Assembly: GCF_000373905.1 (NCBI RefSeq)
Contig: NZ_KB892705.1
Location: 1,178,001-1,242,000 of the forward strand
DNA: 64,000 nucleotides
Origin: Mycobacterium sp. 155
GTDB lineage: Bacteria > Actinomycetota > Actinomycetes > Mycobacteriales > Mycobacteriaceae
Reading direction: 5' to 3'
Numbering within the stretch: the first letter of the stretch is position 1; each line of letters opens with the position of its first letter. The position numbers were made by a program, and so were the translations under genes. Below, one piece after another: positions 54,543-63,491 of this stretch. Below the pieces are notes generated by a model that was not told the origin of the DNA, made no database searches, and was given only the letters and a program-made list of their open reading frames with translations.

Positions 54543-55547
54543 TCAGCCCATCGTCGCGAGGTTGTTCCAGAAGTTCTTCAGGCTGTCGGTACCGCCGAAC
54601 AATGTCGTGAAATTGGTGGAGTCGACGAGCACGATGTCACCCGCGCGATCACCGGCTGGCGGCATCCAGATCAGCGCGTTGAACTCGGTGTTGCCGGCTT
54701 CGGTGAACGGGTGGGGGCGGTGCGGGTCGACTTGCTGACGGCCCAGTATCCGCAGATCGTCGCTTTCGGGTGCGGTGAGTTCGTAGTGCGGTAAGTGTGG
54801 GTGGAAATTGAAGGTGGTGACGTTGGCCAGTAGGCCCGGGGCGTCAAGATCGCGCCGCGCCGACAACGGGGCGATCTCCGTGGTGCCGGCCACGACAGCC
54901 GGCCGCAGACCCCAGTTGTTGTGCACGGGAACGCCGAGCCCCGTCATCAGGGACCGGGTGTACTGACCGAACCGTTGTTGGCGGGGCACCAAAGGGTCGC
55001 CGTGGTGCTGGTACTCGATCTGACGGCGTCCGTAATCATCGGTGTTGCCGACGTCGTGGTGCGGGGCCAGCAGCAGACAGGTGCCTTCGCGGCGCAGCCA
55101 CTGCTTGATCGCCTCGAGCTCTTCGGGGGCGGCTTCCTGTTCGGACAGGAGATGGTCGAGACCGAACACCATCAACGTGTCGCAGTCGTCGAGGACGCCT
55201 GCGTCGATGGGTAGCTTGTAGCCGGCCTGGTCGATGCGCTGGAAGACCGCCACGGGATGGCCGGTGACCGAGCCGGCCAGCTCTTGGAACGCCAGGGTGG
55301 ACCGGTGGAAGAGTTCCAGCGTGCCCGCGATGCCCTGCAGGAAATGGGCTGCGTCGTACTCCGGGGTCTCGTAGCCCGGCCAGAGTGCGTTGCGGACCTC
55401 GGTCATGGTGGAGAACCGGTTGTACATTTCGGCCGGATCGCGTTGGGCTTCCCACGGATAGCTCCACGTCCAATAGATGCTGATCCGCCTGTGCCCGTTA
55501 GGTTTGCGCGGCAGGTGCAGCTGATTGTAGGTCCGTGCTGTGCTCAT
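54543..55547 (-). CDS. Uncharacterised protein of a DyP peroxidase operon, 334 aa
   Basis: No family recognised with confidence. The middle (DDCDTLMVFGLDHLLSEQEA, then QWLRREGTCLLLAPHHD) looks like a Rossmann or class I amidotransferase-like fold. N-terminus ISIYWTWSYPWEAQRDPAEM is Trp-rich. No signal peptide. ATG 55547 overlaps the stop of the DyP gene (TGATG), so it is translated with it. It is the last gene of the three-gene unit and converges on the DUF7159-type gene. Confidence 0.7.
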   Translation of the reverse strand: MSTARTYNQLHLPRKPNGHRRISIYWTWSYPWEAQRDPAEMYNRFSTMTEVRNALWPGYETPEYDAAHFLQGIAGTLELFHRSTLAFQELAGSVTGHPVAVFQRIDQAGYKLPIDAGVLDDCDTLMVFGLDHLLSEQEAAPEELEAIKQWLRREGTCLLLAPHHDVGNTDDYGRRQIEYQHHGDPLVPRQQRFGQYTRSLMTGLGVPVHNNWGLRPAVVAGTTEIAPLSARRDLDAPGLLANVTTFNFHPHLPHYELTAPESDDLRILGRQQVDPHRPHPFTEAGNTEFNALIWMPPAGDRAGDIVLVDSTNFTTLFGGTDSLKNFWNNLATMG

Positions 55548-56875
55548 CACGCCTCCTCAAACGACGCGAGGTGGTGCAGGGCCCGCAGTCCCGGCAGGAA
55601 AAAGTAGGCGCCGCCCCGCAGTCTGGTGAACGCGGGAAGTCCCTTGTACACCTTGCGAATCGGCCTCTTCGGTACGGTGAAGTCGAGCGTTCCGTCCTGG
55701 GTGCCGCAAATCGGGTCGTGCTCGTTGCCGAGTTCGTGGAAAGCCTTGTCGTTGATCCACACGTTCTGCGCGAACTCGAACTGGCGCACCAAGTCTGCGC
55801 AGATGATAAACGCCGCGATGCCCCGATCGATGCCGTCGTCAGGTGCGCCGTCGGGTAGTGCGGGGCCGTAGGTCGCGCCGCGCCGGATCATTCGCCGCCG
55901 GTTCATGTTGTGCGCGGTATCGCGCGGATTGAGTCTGCGGGCATGCGAGCCCAGTGGGCAGGCATAGCCCAACGGATCCATCTCTTTGTAGTTGAAGTTG
56001 TTGTTGCGCATAGGATCTGCACCTAAGTCGGGATCGTCGCAGGTTGGGGTGAGCACAAGCGGGGCACCGCTGCGCCAGCGACCCATGAACTTCGCCGCCA
56101 GTAGGTCCTCACCCTCCGGGGTCTCGGAATGCTCGCGCAGGTAGTCGCGGAATACCGCCACGTATTCCTCGAGTCTTCGATAGGCCAGATAGCTACCGTT
56201 GCGCGAGAGTTCCGACGGTGGGAGCAGCGTGACGGGGCCGTTCTCGTCCGGATAGCCCAGGACGAATTCGCCGGGCTCTAAAGGGTCTCCGGAGCCCGGC
56301 GTCGGTTCCTCGCCGGAGCCTTTCATCACCGGTTGCGAGAGCCGGTCGCGGAACCCGAAATGGTCGTGGGCGTAGTTGAACGGCGGTGTCGCGTTGAGGT
56401 CGAGGTAGGACAGGCTGCGTACCCCGTCGGTGCGGGCCAGCAGCTTGTCATGCTCGGCAATGGATTTCTGGCACTGCTCGTCGGTACGGGAAAACAGGAT
56501 CGCGATCGCGTGCAGATCCTCGCCGGCCAGGCCACCAACCCAGTGTTCAGGGGCGTTGGCGCCGGTATCGCCGAGAATGCTCGCGCGGGCAGCCATGCCC
56601 TCACGGAATGCATCGGGGAAACTGGCCAGCGCATCCTCGGGCACGCCGAGGGCACGCAGGCCGGTCCAGGTGAACGCGATGGTGACCCAGCGGTCCGAGG
56701 AATCCATGGTGGCCACGACGTCGGCCGCCGACTGCACCTTGTCCAGTAACTCCGACAGCCACGCCCGGCCGCCCGTCGGGGTGTCGAACGTGAGGAACTC
56801 GTAGCGGCCGGTGATCGCGGGGGTGCGGGTCAGCAGAATGTGCTGAATATCGTCGAGTTCGAGCGCCTCGGTCAT
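55547..56875 (-). CDS. DyP-type heme peroxidase
   Basis: 442 aa. Proximal heme His in CPLGSHARRLNPRD, distal Arg region RRRMIRRGATYGP, FDALG-type C-terminal GTQDGTLDFTVPKRP and Phe-rich end. The conserved distal motif GxxDG appears as HFGFRDRLSQP: the Asp is kept but the following Gly is Arg. No Tat signal and no encapsulin tail is obvious. Coupled by ATGA to the preceding small gene and by TGATG to the next. Length suits the larger DyP classes. Confidence 0.87.
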   Translation of the reverse strand: MTEALELDDIQHILLTRTPAITGRYEFLTFDTPTGGRAWLSELLDKVQSAADVVATMDSSDRWVTIAFTWTGLRALGVPEDALASFPDAFREGMAARASILGDTGANAPEHWVGGLAGEDLHAIAILFSRTDEQCQKSIAEHDKLLARTDGVRSLSYLDLNATPPFNYAHDHFGFRDRLSQPVMKGSGEEPTPGSGDPLEPGEFVLGYPDENGPVTLLPPSELSRNGSYLAYRRLEEYVAVFRDYLREHSETPEGEDLLAAKFMGRWRSGAPLVLTPTCDDPDLGADPMRNNNFNYKEMDPLGYACPLGSHARRLNPRDTAHNMNRRRMIRRGATYGPALPDGAPDDGIDRGIAAFIICADLVRQFEFAQNVWINDKAFHELGNEHDPICGTQDGTLDFTVPKRPIRKVYKGLPAFTRLRGGAYFFLPGLRALHHLASFEEA

Positions 56876-57432
56876 TGCATCTGGTCGAGCATGTCGGAGA
56901 ACGCTGCCTTGAGGCGCAACGCTTTCTTGATCTCGTCGGCCGTGACGTACGGGTACTCGCCGTACTCCAGGAAGCTCGGGACTTGATGCTCTCGAACGAA
57001 CTTCACGAACGCCGCCGGGTTTTCTTTCCAATCCTCGGGGAATCCCTCCAGGTTGGTGAACACCGTGGTGATCCCGGTCGCGCTGAACAAAGCGACGGCA
57101 TCCTCTGTGTATTTGTCGAAGTCGGTGTCGAAGATCCCCTGATACTGGAAATGCAACCCTGAGCCGACATCAAATAGTTGCCAGCGCAAATAGTGGAGTC
57201 TCAGCGGAGCCAATACCTCCGGGCTGCCGGCGACGGCGTCCTCGATCTGCTTACCGTACGCGCGGACCGCATCCTCACGACCTTCCTTGACCTTGGCGAT
57301 GATCGAAAAGCCATAGCAAGCAGGCGTTTTCGGGTAGAGCGGCCCATATCGGCCGCGCTCCAATTCGAAGTACCCTTCTTTGGGAATGGCCATTGCAGCC
57401 GGCCTGCTCCAGTCTGGTTCTTTGCCGGTCAT
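56872..57432 (-). CDS. Hypothetical protein, first gene of DyP operon, 186 aa
   Basis: ATG 57432 has AGGAGG upstream. The protein contains a ferredoxin-like alpha/beta pattern (CYGFSIIAKVKEGREDAV, RWQLFDVGSGLHFQYQGIF) reminiscent of dimeric alpha-beta barrel proteins such as EthD or DyP-like half domains (inference only). It may be a partner of the DyP peroxidase. The 299-nt spacer 57433-57731 upstream is AT-richer and likely holds the operon promoter; nothing else seen there. Confidence 0.7.
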   Translation of the reverse strand: MTGKEPDWSRPAAMAIPKEGYFELERGRYGPLYPKTPACYGFSIIAKVKEGREDAVRAYGKQIEDAVAGSPEVLAPLRLHYLRWQLFDVGSGLHFQYQGIFDTDFDKYTEDAVALFSATGITTVFTNLEGFPEDWKENPAAFVKFVREHQVPSFLEYGEYPYVTADEIKKALRLKAAFSDMLDQMQ

Positions 57433-57731
57433 ATTCGGCCTCCTGCTCCGGTCCGACGGTGGCGGAACATTATGTCCGCGCCATTGATTATCGCGACCGT
57501 CAAATTAGCGTGCGCTGACATTCAGCGAAACGTTAAGAAACTGTTGGACATCGCGTATTGTCACGTTGTGTCGGGGTCGTTCGAGGGGTTGACCGCGTCG
57601 CCCATCTGAGCCCGTGTGCGTGGCAGGATGGCGCTGATCACCGTCCTTGCGGCCTGACGGCGAAGGATCAGAGATTTCACGGTCCCGGCGGGATTGAATC
57701 ACGCACACGGTGCCGAGCGCACGTGCCTAGT

Positions 57732-58157
57732 TCACTGCGGGAAGAAACCGTTTCCGGTCAGCTCGCCGGGCTGCCAGCCCCGCGCTCCCAGGCACAGCAT
57801 CGGCCGGCCGTCGGGCGACTGCGCCGCGGTCTGCGGGCCCGGGCACGGCGAACCGATCTTCTGTACGCCCTGCAGCGGATAGGCGTAGGTCCAGAAGCCG
57901 GTATCGACCGGGGGCCACTGGTTCGGGATCCACCGGCACTGCATGGCCTCGCCGCCAGGACCACGCCCAAAGACGTTGGTCTCCCAGCTGAAGCACGGCG
58001 CACCGTTGGACGCGTCGTAGCTCATGCCGGGAACGTCGGTGGCGTAGTGCCCCGGCTGATCGAAGTACATGTTGCTGTTGTCGTCGGCCGCGGCCCAGGG
58101 GGCGGTTGCCATCGTGGCCCCGGCGACAGCCGCGGCGACGAGAAGTTCGCGAATCAT
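57732..58157 (-). CDS. Secreted hypothetical protein, 141 aa
   Basis: Signal peptide IRELLVAAAVAGATMATAPWAAA with cleavage near residue 24, followed by a small Trp/Pro/Cys-containing domain (four cysteines: APCFSW, MQCRW, SPCPGP, MLCLGA), suggesting two disulfides. Resembles a family of small exported mycobacterial proteins of unknown role. Monocistronic. Confidence 0.8.
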   Translation of the reverse strand: MIRELLVAAAVAGATMATAPWAAADDNSNMYFDQPGHYATDVPGMSYDASNGAPCFSWETNVFGRGPGGEAMQCRWIPNQWPPVDTGFWTYAYPLQGVQKIGSPCPGPQTAAQSPDGRPMLCLGARGWQPGELTGNGFFPQ

Positions 58158-58255
58158 GTCTCACCCCCAGGTTCGCCGACGCAGAGGCCGACCTCGTCGG
58201 CCCTGGGCAGCAGCCTAGTCGGCGCCACGGCGACCCGGTCACCTTTTGCCGCGGG

Positions 58256-58615
58256 TCACTCCTCGGTGTCCGCGTCGAGCACACCTACCGCGATGCCATA
58301 GGGCAGGAATCTGACTCGTCGGGCCGGATCGGTGTTGGTCTTGTTGGCGCGCAACGCGTCGAGTTCGGTGGGAAACACCTGCTCGATGTGGGCGCCACCG
58401 TCGTCGTCGACGGTGTAGATCGCCCACACACCGTCGCCCGCCTCGCCCGTGGTCTCCGGCTCGGTCCGGGGTTTCGAGAACCGGCCGAGTTCGTCGACCA
58501 GGTCGGCCCAACCCGGCCGGCCACCAGACAGGAACTTGCCGATCCCGTCCAGCGCCTCGCGGGCGGCGCGGTCGAAGTCGTCGGGATCGAATCCGAAGGG
58601 TCCGTTGCCGCTCAT
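58256..58615 (-). CDS. Conserved hypothetical protein, 119 aa
   Basis: ATG 58615 has GAGGAGG about 6 nt upstream; an ATG 18 nt earlier in the same frame is possible. Acidic (FGFDPDDFDRAAREALDGIG), with a compact C-terminal part VWAIYTVDDDGGAHIEQVF and FLPYGIAVGVL. No domain recognised. Divergent from the SnoaL-like gene. Confidence 0.75.
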   Translation of the reverse strand: MSGNGPFGFDPDDFDRAAREALDGIGKFLSGGRPGWADLVDELGRFSKPRTEPETTGEAGDGVWAIYTVDDDGGAHIEQVFPTELDALRANKTNTDPARRVRFLPYGIAVGVLDADTEE

Positions 58616-58692
58616 CGCATCCTCCTCAGCCAACCGCGGTCAAACACCAGTGTGCGCGCATCCGGAGAACGGCAGGATGCTAAACGAACCAT

Positions 58693-59502
58693 ATGGCTCC
58701 CACACCCGCTGATCTGCTCGCCGCTGCCCAACGATCTCTGCAGGCAGCAGGCTCTCGCGACCGCGCCGGCTGGGTTGGCCTGTTCGCTGACGGCGGACGG
58801 ATCGAGGATCCCGTCGGCTCCCGGCCGCATTTCGGAGCACAGCAGATCGAGCGGTTCTACGACACTTTCATCGGGCCGCGACAGATCAGCTTCCGCGGCG
58901 ACATGGACGTCGTCGCCGGCACCACGGTGATCCGCGATCTGGAGCTGCAGGTAACCATGGCTCCGAAGCGGAACCCAGAGAAAACCGGGACCGTGACCAT
59001 GTGCATCCCGGCCTATCTGCGCTACGCGCTGACACCGGATCTCCGGATCGCGGAGCTGCAGGCGTACTGGGAATTACCCACGATGGTGGGCCAGTTCCTG
59101 CGCTCCGGTGTCGCGGCGCTGCCGGCAGGTATCCAGTTGGCCGGTACCCTGCTGCGCAATCAAGGATTCGCGGGGGTGGTCGGGTTTGCCGCGGGTTTCC
59201 GCGGTCCGGGCCGGGCGGGAAAGCGGCTGTTCACCCGGCTGCTCGACGAGTTGTGTGTCGGCAACGAAGTGGCCGTACGCCGCAGGCTGGCGGGCGACGT
59301 CGCCGTGCACGCCGGGGAGAACCGACCACTGGTGGTATCACAGCTGATCGAGCTGTGCGCGGGCGCGACGTGGTGCAAACCCGTCGCGTCGGGGTACAGC
59401 GTGGTCGCTCGACTGGAAACCGAGCGGAACCGGGCCGTCCTGATCGCGGACCTGACGCCGAACCCTCTTGCGGTCGGCCGATTGCGGTGCTTCGTTGAAT
59501 GA
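58693..59502 (+). CDS. SnoaL/ketosteroid-isomerase-like protein
   Basis: 269 aa with two NTF2-like halves. First half: LLAAAQRSLQAAGSRDRAGW, GGRIEDPVGSRPHFG and FYDTFIGPR are the classical SnoaL-type pocket; the second half (ELCVGNEVAVRRRLAGDVAVH) looks like a degenerate repeat. An isomerase or ligand-binding role is possible; steroid-type substrates are typical in mycobacteria. No partner genes adjacent. Confidence 0.78.
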   Translation: MAPTPADLLAAAQRSLQAAGSRDRAGWVGLFADGGRIEDPVGSRPHFGAQQIERFYDTFIGPRQISFRGDMDVVAGTTVIRDLELQVTMAPKRNPEKTGTVTMCIPAYLRYALTPDLRIAELQAYWELPTMVGQFLRSGVAALPAGIQLAGTLLRNQGFAGVVGFAAGFRGPGRAGKRLFTRLLDELCVGNEVAVRRRLAGDVAVHAGENRPLVVSQLIELCAGATWCKPVASGYSVVARLETERNRAVLIADLTPNPLAVGRLRCFVE

Positions 59503-59566
59503 GGCGAAATGGTTTACGGCCCGGTTGTCCCGCCACCGGAGGTGGACGTGAGACCGTATCAGAACC

Positions 59567-60130
59567 ATGGTTGACCACGACTACATCACCTACGAGGAAT
59601 TCGGGCGTCGGTTCTTCGAGATCGCCGTCTCCGAGGAACGCGTCGGTGACGCGATCGGATCGATCGCCGGCGACGAATTCGAGATCGGCCCTATCGGCCA
59701 GGGACCGGGCAAGATCGCCAAAGTCACAGCGCACGTGACGATCCAGAAGCCGCGGGTGACACGCAATGTCGGTGAAACGATCACGTTTTCCATCCGGATA
59801 CCGCTCGAGATCGACATGGTGATCGACCTGAGGATCGACCGTCCAAAGTTCATGGTGTTCGGCGAGATCGCGCTGCGCGCCACGGCACTGGCGGCCGAAC
59901 CGCTGCTGCTGATCCTCGACGTCAAGAAGCCGCGGCCGTCAGACATCTCGATCCACGTCACCTCGAAATCGCTGCGCGCCGAGGTGCTGCGCATCCTGGC
60001 CGGGGTGGATGCCGAGATCAGGCGATTCATCGCCGCGCATGTGGCCGGTGAGATCGACAGCCCGGGAGCGGAGAAGGCCAAGGTCATAGACATCGGCACC
60101 GAGATCCAATCCGCCTGGAAAGGGGTCTGA
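59567..60130 (+). CDS. Conserved mycobacterial hypothetical protein, 187 aa
   Basis: ATG 59567 starts MVDHDYITYEEFGRRFFEIA. The protein has a long beta-rich middle (IRIPLEIDMVIDLRIDRPKF) and a helical C-terminus with IRRFIAAHVAGEID. The pattern is that of a lipid-binding or SMP-like domain, but this is a guess. Followed by a strong terminator. Confidence 0.8.
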   Translation: MVDHDYITYEEFGRRFFEIAVSEERVGDAIGSIAGDEFEIGPIGQGPGKIAKVTAHVTIQKPRVTRNVGETITFSIRIPLEIDMVIDLRIDRPKFMVFGEIALRATALAAEPLLLILDVKKPRPSDISIHVTSKSLRAEVLRILAGVDAEIRRFIAAHVAGEIDSPGAEKAKVIDIGTEIQSAWKGV

Positions 60131-60144
60131 TCACGTCGAACACG

Positions 60145-60177
60145 AAGGAGGGGCGCCCGAATCGGGCGCCCCTCCTT
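60145..60177. terminator. Bidirectional intrinsic terminator
   Basis: Near-perfect 16-bp hairpin (arms 60145-60160 and 60162-60177) with GC-rich core GGGGCGCCCGA, 14 nt after the upstream stop and followed on the plus strand by T-rich sequence with TTTTT. Serves convergent genes on both strands. Confidence 0.85.
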
Positions 60178-60199
60178 GACGTTTGGTTCTGTTTTTGCG

Positions 60200-60499
60200 T
60201 TACTTCACGTCCACGTAAACCGTCTTGCCGGTGACGGTGGTTTGCAGATCGCTGCCCGGGTTGCGGTGATCGGTCTGCGAGAACTTCTGGCCCGGCCGTA
60301 CAGAGACGACGGTGGCCTGGTCCAGCGGCGTCGAGCCGGTCCGGTTGACGATGACGTTGTATCCCTGTGCCTCCAGCTCAGAGATCGTCTGCTGGGCGCT
60401 TCCGGGTCCGGTGGGAGCTGCTTGCGCCGGTCCGGCGACCCCGATGACGGCCGCGGTGGCCGTGCCAACAAGTGCTGTAGCTAATCCAAACTTCTTCAT
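60200..60499 (-). CDS. Small secreted protein, 99 aa
   Basis: Signal peptide MKKFGLATALVGTATAAVIG...AQAA with cleavage near residue 28, then a ~70-residue domain (QQTISELEAQGYNVIVNR, VSVRPGQKFSQTD, KTVYVDVK) resembling PASTA-like modules and other short mycobacterial exported proteins. ATG 60499 has GAAGG 7 nt upstream; the 23 upstream in-frame residues are basic and not signal-like. Confidence 0.82.
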   Translation of the reverse strand: MKKFGLATALVGTATAAVIGVAGPAQAAPTGPGSAQQTISELEAQGYNVIVNRTGSTPLDQATVVSVRPGQKFSQTDHRNPGSDLQTTVTGKTVYVDVK

Positions 60500-60911
60500 C
60501 TTCTGTGCCTTCTTTCGTTCTTTGGTTATCCGCCGAAGGGTGACGACCCCAGTGCCTGCGGCGCTCATGCGTAAACTTTCACTACCTGCTGAATTGGTTA
60601 CTTCGGCTTAAACCAGCAGTTCGGCGATTTAATTCCAGACGCAAAAAATCTGCTCGGCGATCGAAAGAACTGTCGGGCTGGGTCACCGAACGGCCAGATT
60701 GAGACGGCCGTCTCAGTTTGTTGCGTGACGCTCGCTACAACGCTTCAGCAAAGTGGTCGGGGCAATATTCACCGCGGTAGCCGCGTGAGATCCAACGTCA
60801 CACCCATCGCCGTGAGTTGGCCGAGAACGTCCTCGGGCCCATGTCCGTCAGCTGCAGACCATAGGGCAACGCGGTCGGGCGCCCCGGGCGCGTGCCCGTA
60901 GGGTGCAGGCA
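60500..60911. other. Divergent intergenic region
   Basis: 412 nt between a small secreted protein gene (minus) and a NUDIX gene (plus). It includes the palindrome at 60700-60715 and an AT-rich tract (GACGCAAAAAATCTGC near 60640). No gene seen. Confidence 0.55.
60700..60715. promoter_or_regulatory. 16-bp perfect palindrome, candidate TetR-type operator
   Basis: TGAGACGGCCGTCTCA is a perfect 16-bp palindrome placed about 200 nt from the start of both divergent genes. The TGAGACG half-site recalls operators of TetR-family regulators. No regulator gene lies in the window near it. Confidence 0.5.
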
Positions 60912-61421
60912 ATGCCGAAACTGAGCGCCGGGCTGTTGCTGTACCGCATCACCGAGGGCGGTGTAGAAGTGCTCATCGTCCATCCCGGCGGGCCGTTCTG
61001 GGCGCGCAAGGACAATGGAGCCTGGTCGGTCCCCAAAGGGGAATACGCCGACGGTGAGGATGCGTGGACGACGGCCCGGCGTGAGTTCGCCGAAGAACTG
61101 GGCGCGCCGGCGCCCGACGGGCCCCGATTGGACCTTGCCCCGGTGCGGCAGGCCGGCGGCAAGGTGGTCACCGTGTTCGCGGTATGCGGCGACTTCGATG
61201 CGACCGTCGTCCACAGCAACACCTTCACGATCGAGTGGCCGAAGGGCTCCGGCAAGATCAGCGAGTTTCCCGAGATCGACCGCGCCGCATGGCTTCCGGT
61301 GGCTGCGGCCCGGGAGAAGCTGTTGGCCGGCCAGCGGCCTTTGCTGGACCAGCTGATGGCCGCCCCGCCGCTGGCGGGTTACCACGAAGGTGATGCAGCG
61401 GCCGCGCCTCGAGTGGGTTGA
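60912..61421 (+). CDS. NUDIX hydrolase
   Basis: 169 aa. The Nudix box spans about residues 43-65 (GEYADGEDAWTTARREFAEE, then LG). N-terminus MPKLSAGLLLYRITEGGVEV and KDNGAWSVPKGEY belong to the MutT/Ap4A-type subfamily. Substrate unknown. ATG 60912 preferred over the in-frame start 9 nt earlier. Confidence 0.9.
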   Translation: MPKLSAGLLLYRITEGGVEVLIVHPGGPFWARKDNGAWSVPKGEYADGEDAWTTARREFAEELGAPAPDGPRLDLAPVRQAGGKVVTVFAVCGDFDATVVHSNTFTIEWPKGSGKISEFPEIDRAAWLPVAAAREKLLAGQRPLLDQLMAAPPLAGYHEGDAAAAPRVG

Positions 61422-61470
61422 CGATCAATGCCCGGCCGTGCCAGCGCCAACCGGTCCGCGACAACGAGGC

Positions 61471-62886
61471 TCATCGCAGACCGTTACTGCGGCGAATCGA
61501 CTCACGGCATTCCCGCCGGGTCATGCCGGTCTGCTGCATACAGACCCGGACCGGTGACTCCTCGGCGACCGGCAACTGTTCCTCGGTGGGATCGACGGTA
61601 ACTGTCGGGCTCGGGATATCACCTTGCGTGAGTGACCATATCGACGTACCGGTGGTCTGCAGCGTCGAGCAGTACGCCGTGGCGCCGCCGGCGGTAGTGC
61701 CCGTCGCACCCGGGGGAGCGCAGTTGGCACCGATCACCACCGCGGCAGGGGTGGCCGGAGCCGTCGTCATAACAGTCGTCGTCACGGTAGTCGCGCTGTC
61801 GGTGCGTGGCGGGGGCGGGGGCGGGGGCGGTACGGCCATAGTGCTCACCGGCGTGATGACCGGAGTGGTGGTTACCGTCGTTTTCGCGATCGGACGCTCG
61901 TCGGCGCGCCGGAACTCCACTGTCGCAACGACAATCGCCGCGATCAACAACGTCGCGAGCACCGCGGGAACGAGCACCGCCGGCCGCAGCAGGCTTCGGT
62001 GCGGCGCGGCAGCCACCGGCGCCAGCTGGGTTCCGTCGGCGTCTCCGGCATCGAGCTGATGACGTAGTGCCCGAGCGAAATCCACGCAGCGTTCGAACCG
62101 GTCCTTGGGATTCTTGGCCATGGCTTTGGCCAGCACCGGGTCGAGCGGGGCGAGATCGGGGTGGTTTGCGGCCAGTGCCGGCGGAGCGGATGACAGATGC
62201 TGACTGATCACCACGGCGGGGTTGGAATTCTCGAACGGCGGCTTGCCGGTCAGAAGGTGAAAAGCCGTGGCTGCCAGTGCATATTGGTCGGCCCGTCCAT
62301 CCAGGTGATGTCCCAGCAGCTGTTCGGGGGCGGCATAGGCCACGGTGCCGACGGTCATGTTGGTCGCGGTCAGCCCGCTGGCCTCATTGGCATAGCGCGC
62401 AATACCGAAGTCGGCCAACAGGATCCGCTGTTCGTCGGGAGCTGGTTGGGCGAGCAGGATATTCGCGGGCTTGACGTCGCGGTGCAACAGATCGCGTTGA
62501 TGGGCGTAGTCGAGCGCCTCGGCCACTGCGGAGATGATCTCGCACACCTGATCCTTGGGCATACCGCTGAGGTGCCGCTCTCGCAGTGCCTTGGCGGCAT
62601 CGGTGCCGTCGACGTAATCCATCGAGATCCAGAGCTGCCCCTGGTGCTCGCCGCGGTCGTGGATCGCCACGATGTGCGGATGCCACAGCGACGCGGCGAT
62701 GTCGGCTTCCCGGTTGAACCGTTCGCGATATTCGCCGTCGGCGGACACCGCCGTCGGCAACACCTTCAACGCATCCTGCCGAGGCAGCCGCGGATGCTGG
62801 GCCAGGTACACCTCGCCCATCCCGCCGGACCCCAACAATCGGACAATCGTGTATCCCGCAAACGTCGCACCAGGGGCCAGCGGCAT
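61471..62886 (-). CDS. Transmembrane Ser/Thr protein kinase (PknF/PknI-like)
   Basis: 471 aa. Kinase domain 1-275: Gly loop [11 protein letters not shown] (18-28), Lys41, [20 protein letters not shown] and APEQLLG. A TM helix ([21 protein letters not shown], about 300-322) leads to an extracellular tail with eight consecutive prolines and Thr-rich sequence, then a small Cys-containing domain ([30 protein letters not shown]). PknF-like by layout. No forkhead or PASTA domain. Confidence 0.9.
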   Translation of the reverse strand: MPLAPGATFAGYTIVRLLGSGGMGEVYLAQHPRLPRQDALKVLPTAVSADGEYRERFNREADIAASLWHPHIVAIHDRGEHQGQLWISMDYVDGTDAAKALRERHLSGMPKDQVCEIISAVAEALDYAHQRDLLHRDVKPANILLAQPAPDEQRILLADFGIARYANEASGLTATNMTVGTVAYAAPEQLLGHHLDGRADQYALAATAFHLLTGKPPFENSNPAVVISQHLSSAPPALAANHPDLAPLDPVLAKAMAKNPKDRFERCVDFARALRHQLDAGDADGTQLAPVAAAPHRSLLRPAVLVPAVLATLLIAAIVVATVEFRRADERPIAKTTVTTTPVITPVSTMAVPPPPPPPPRTDSATTVTTTVMTTAPATPAAVVIGANCAPPGATGTTAGGATAYCSTLQTTGTSIWSLTQGDIPSPTVTVDPTEEQLPVAEESPVRVCMQQTGMTRRECRESIRRSNGLR

Positions 62887-62983
62887 GCGCGGAATAGTAC
62901 CGTCGCGCCCTACGGATCGGGCGTGAGATGGCCACCCTCTCCGGCCCGTGACACGCAGGTCAGGGTGTCGCCGGCGTCGCGGA

Positions 62984-63409
62984 TTAGCCCGCCGGGGTTC
63001 CCGCGCCCGGTGCGCCGGCGATCGGAACCACCGGTGTCGGCGTCACTGTGGTCACGCCGTTGGAGCCCACGTGCGGGGCACCCGGCGCCCCGCCTGAGCT
63101 CTGGGTCTCTTGCAGCTGTTCCAACGCGTGCTCGGTGCAGTCCAGCGTCAGCAGCATCCGGCCCTGAGAGGTGACCTTCTGGGCGTCCACGAGGCACTGG
63201 GACTGCGGCAATGCGCTGCCGAACGACCCGCCGAAGTACGCCTTGACACCCTGGCTCTTGAGAATCTGCAGCGCCTTCATGTACGGCTCGCCGACGACGT
63301 TGACCGCGGCGCCGGAATTGGGCTGCGAGGCCGCGGTGCCCGCGCCGAACAGGGTGATCGCGCCGGCAGCGGCGAGTCCACCACCGAGCACAAGAAGCTG
63401 CTTGTTCAC
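62984..63409 (-). CDS. Secreted protein, 141 aa
   Basis: GTG 63409 has GGAG 7 nt upstream. Signal peptide [20 protein letters not shown] with cleavage near ASQP; short domain [20 protein letters not shown] with two cysteines (QCLVDA, DCTEHA), then a Gly/Pro/Thr-rich tail. PASTA-like module by pattern. The longer frame to 63499 lacks a ribosome site. Confidence 0.78.
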   Translation of the reverse strand: MNKQLLVLGGGLAAAGAITLFGAGTAASQPNSGAAVNVVGEPYMKALQILKSQGVKAYFGGSFGSALPQSQCLVDAQKVTSQGRMLLTLDCTEHALEQLQETQSSGGAPGAPHVGSNGVTTVTPTPVVPIAGAPGAGTPAG

Positions 63410-63491
63410 GTCAAGTCTCCGAACGTTCGGGTTGAGCTGCGAACATATCGCAGCTGTGACGATTGTGAAACCGTTGCAGCGTCGTCTGGTG

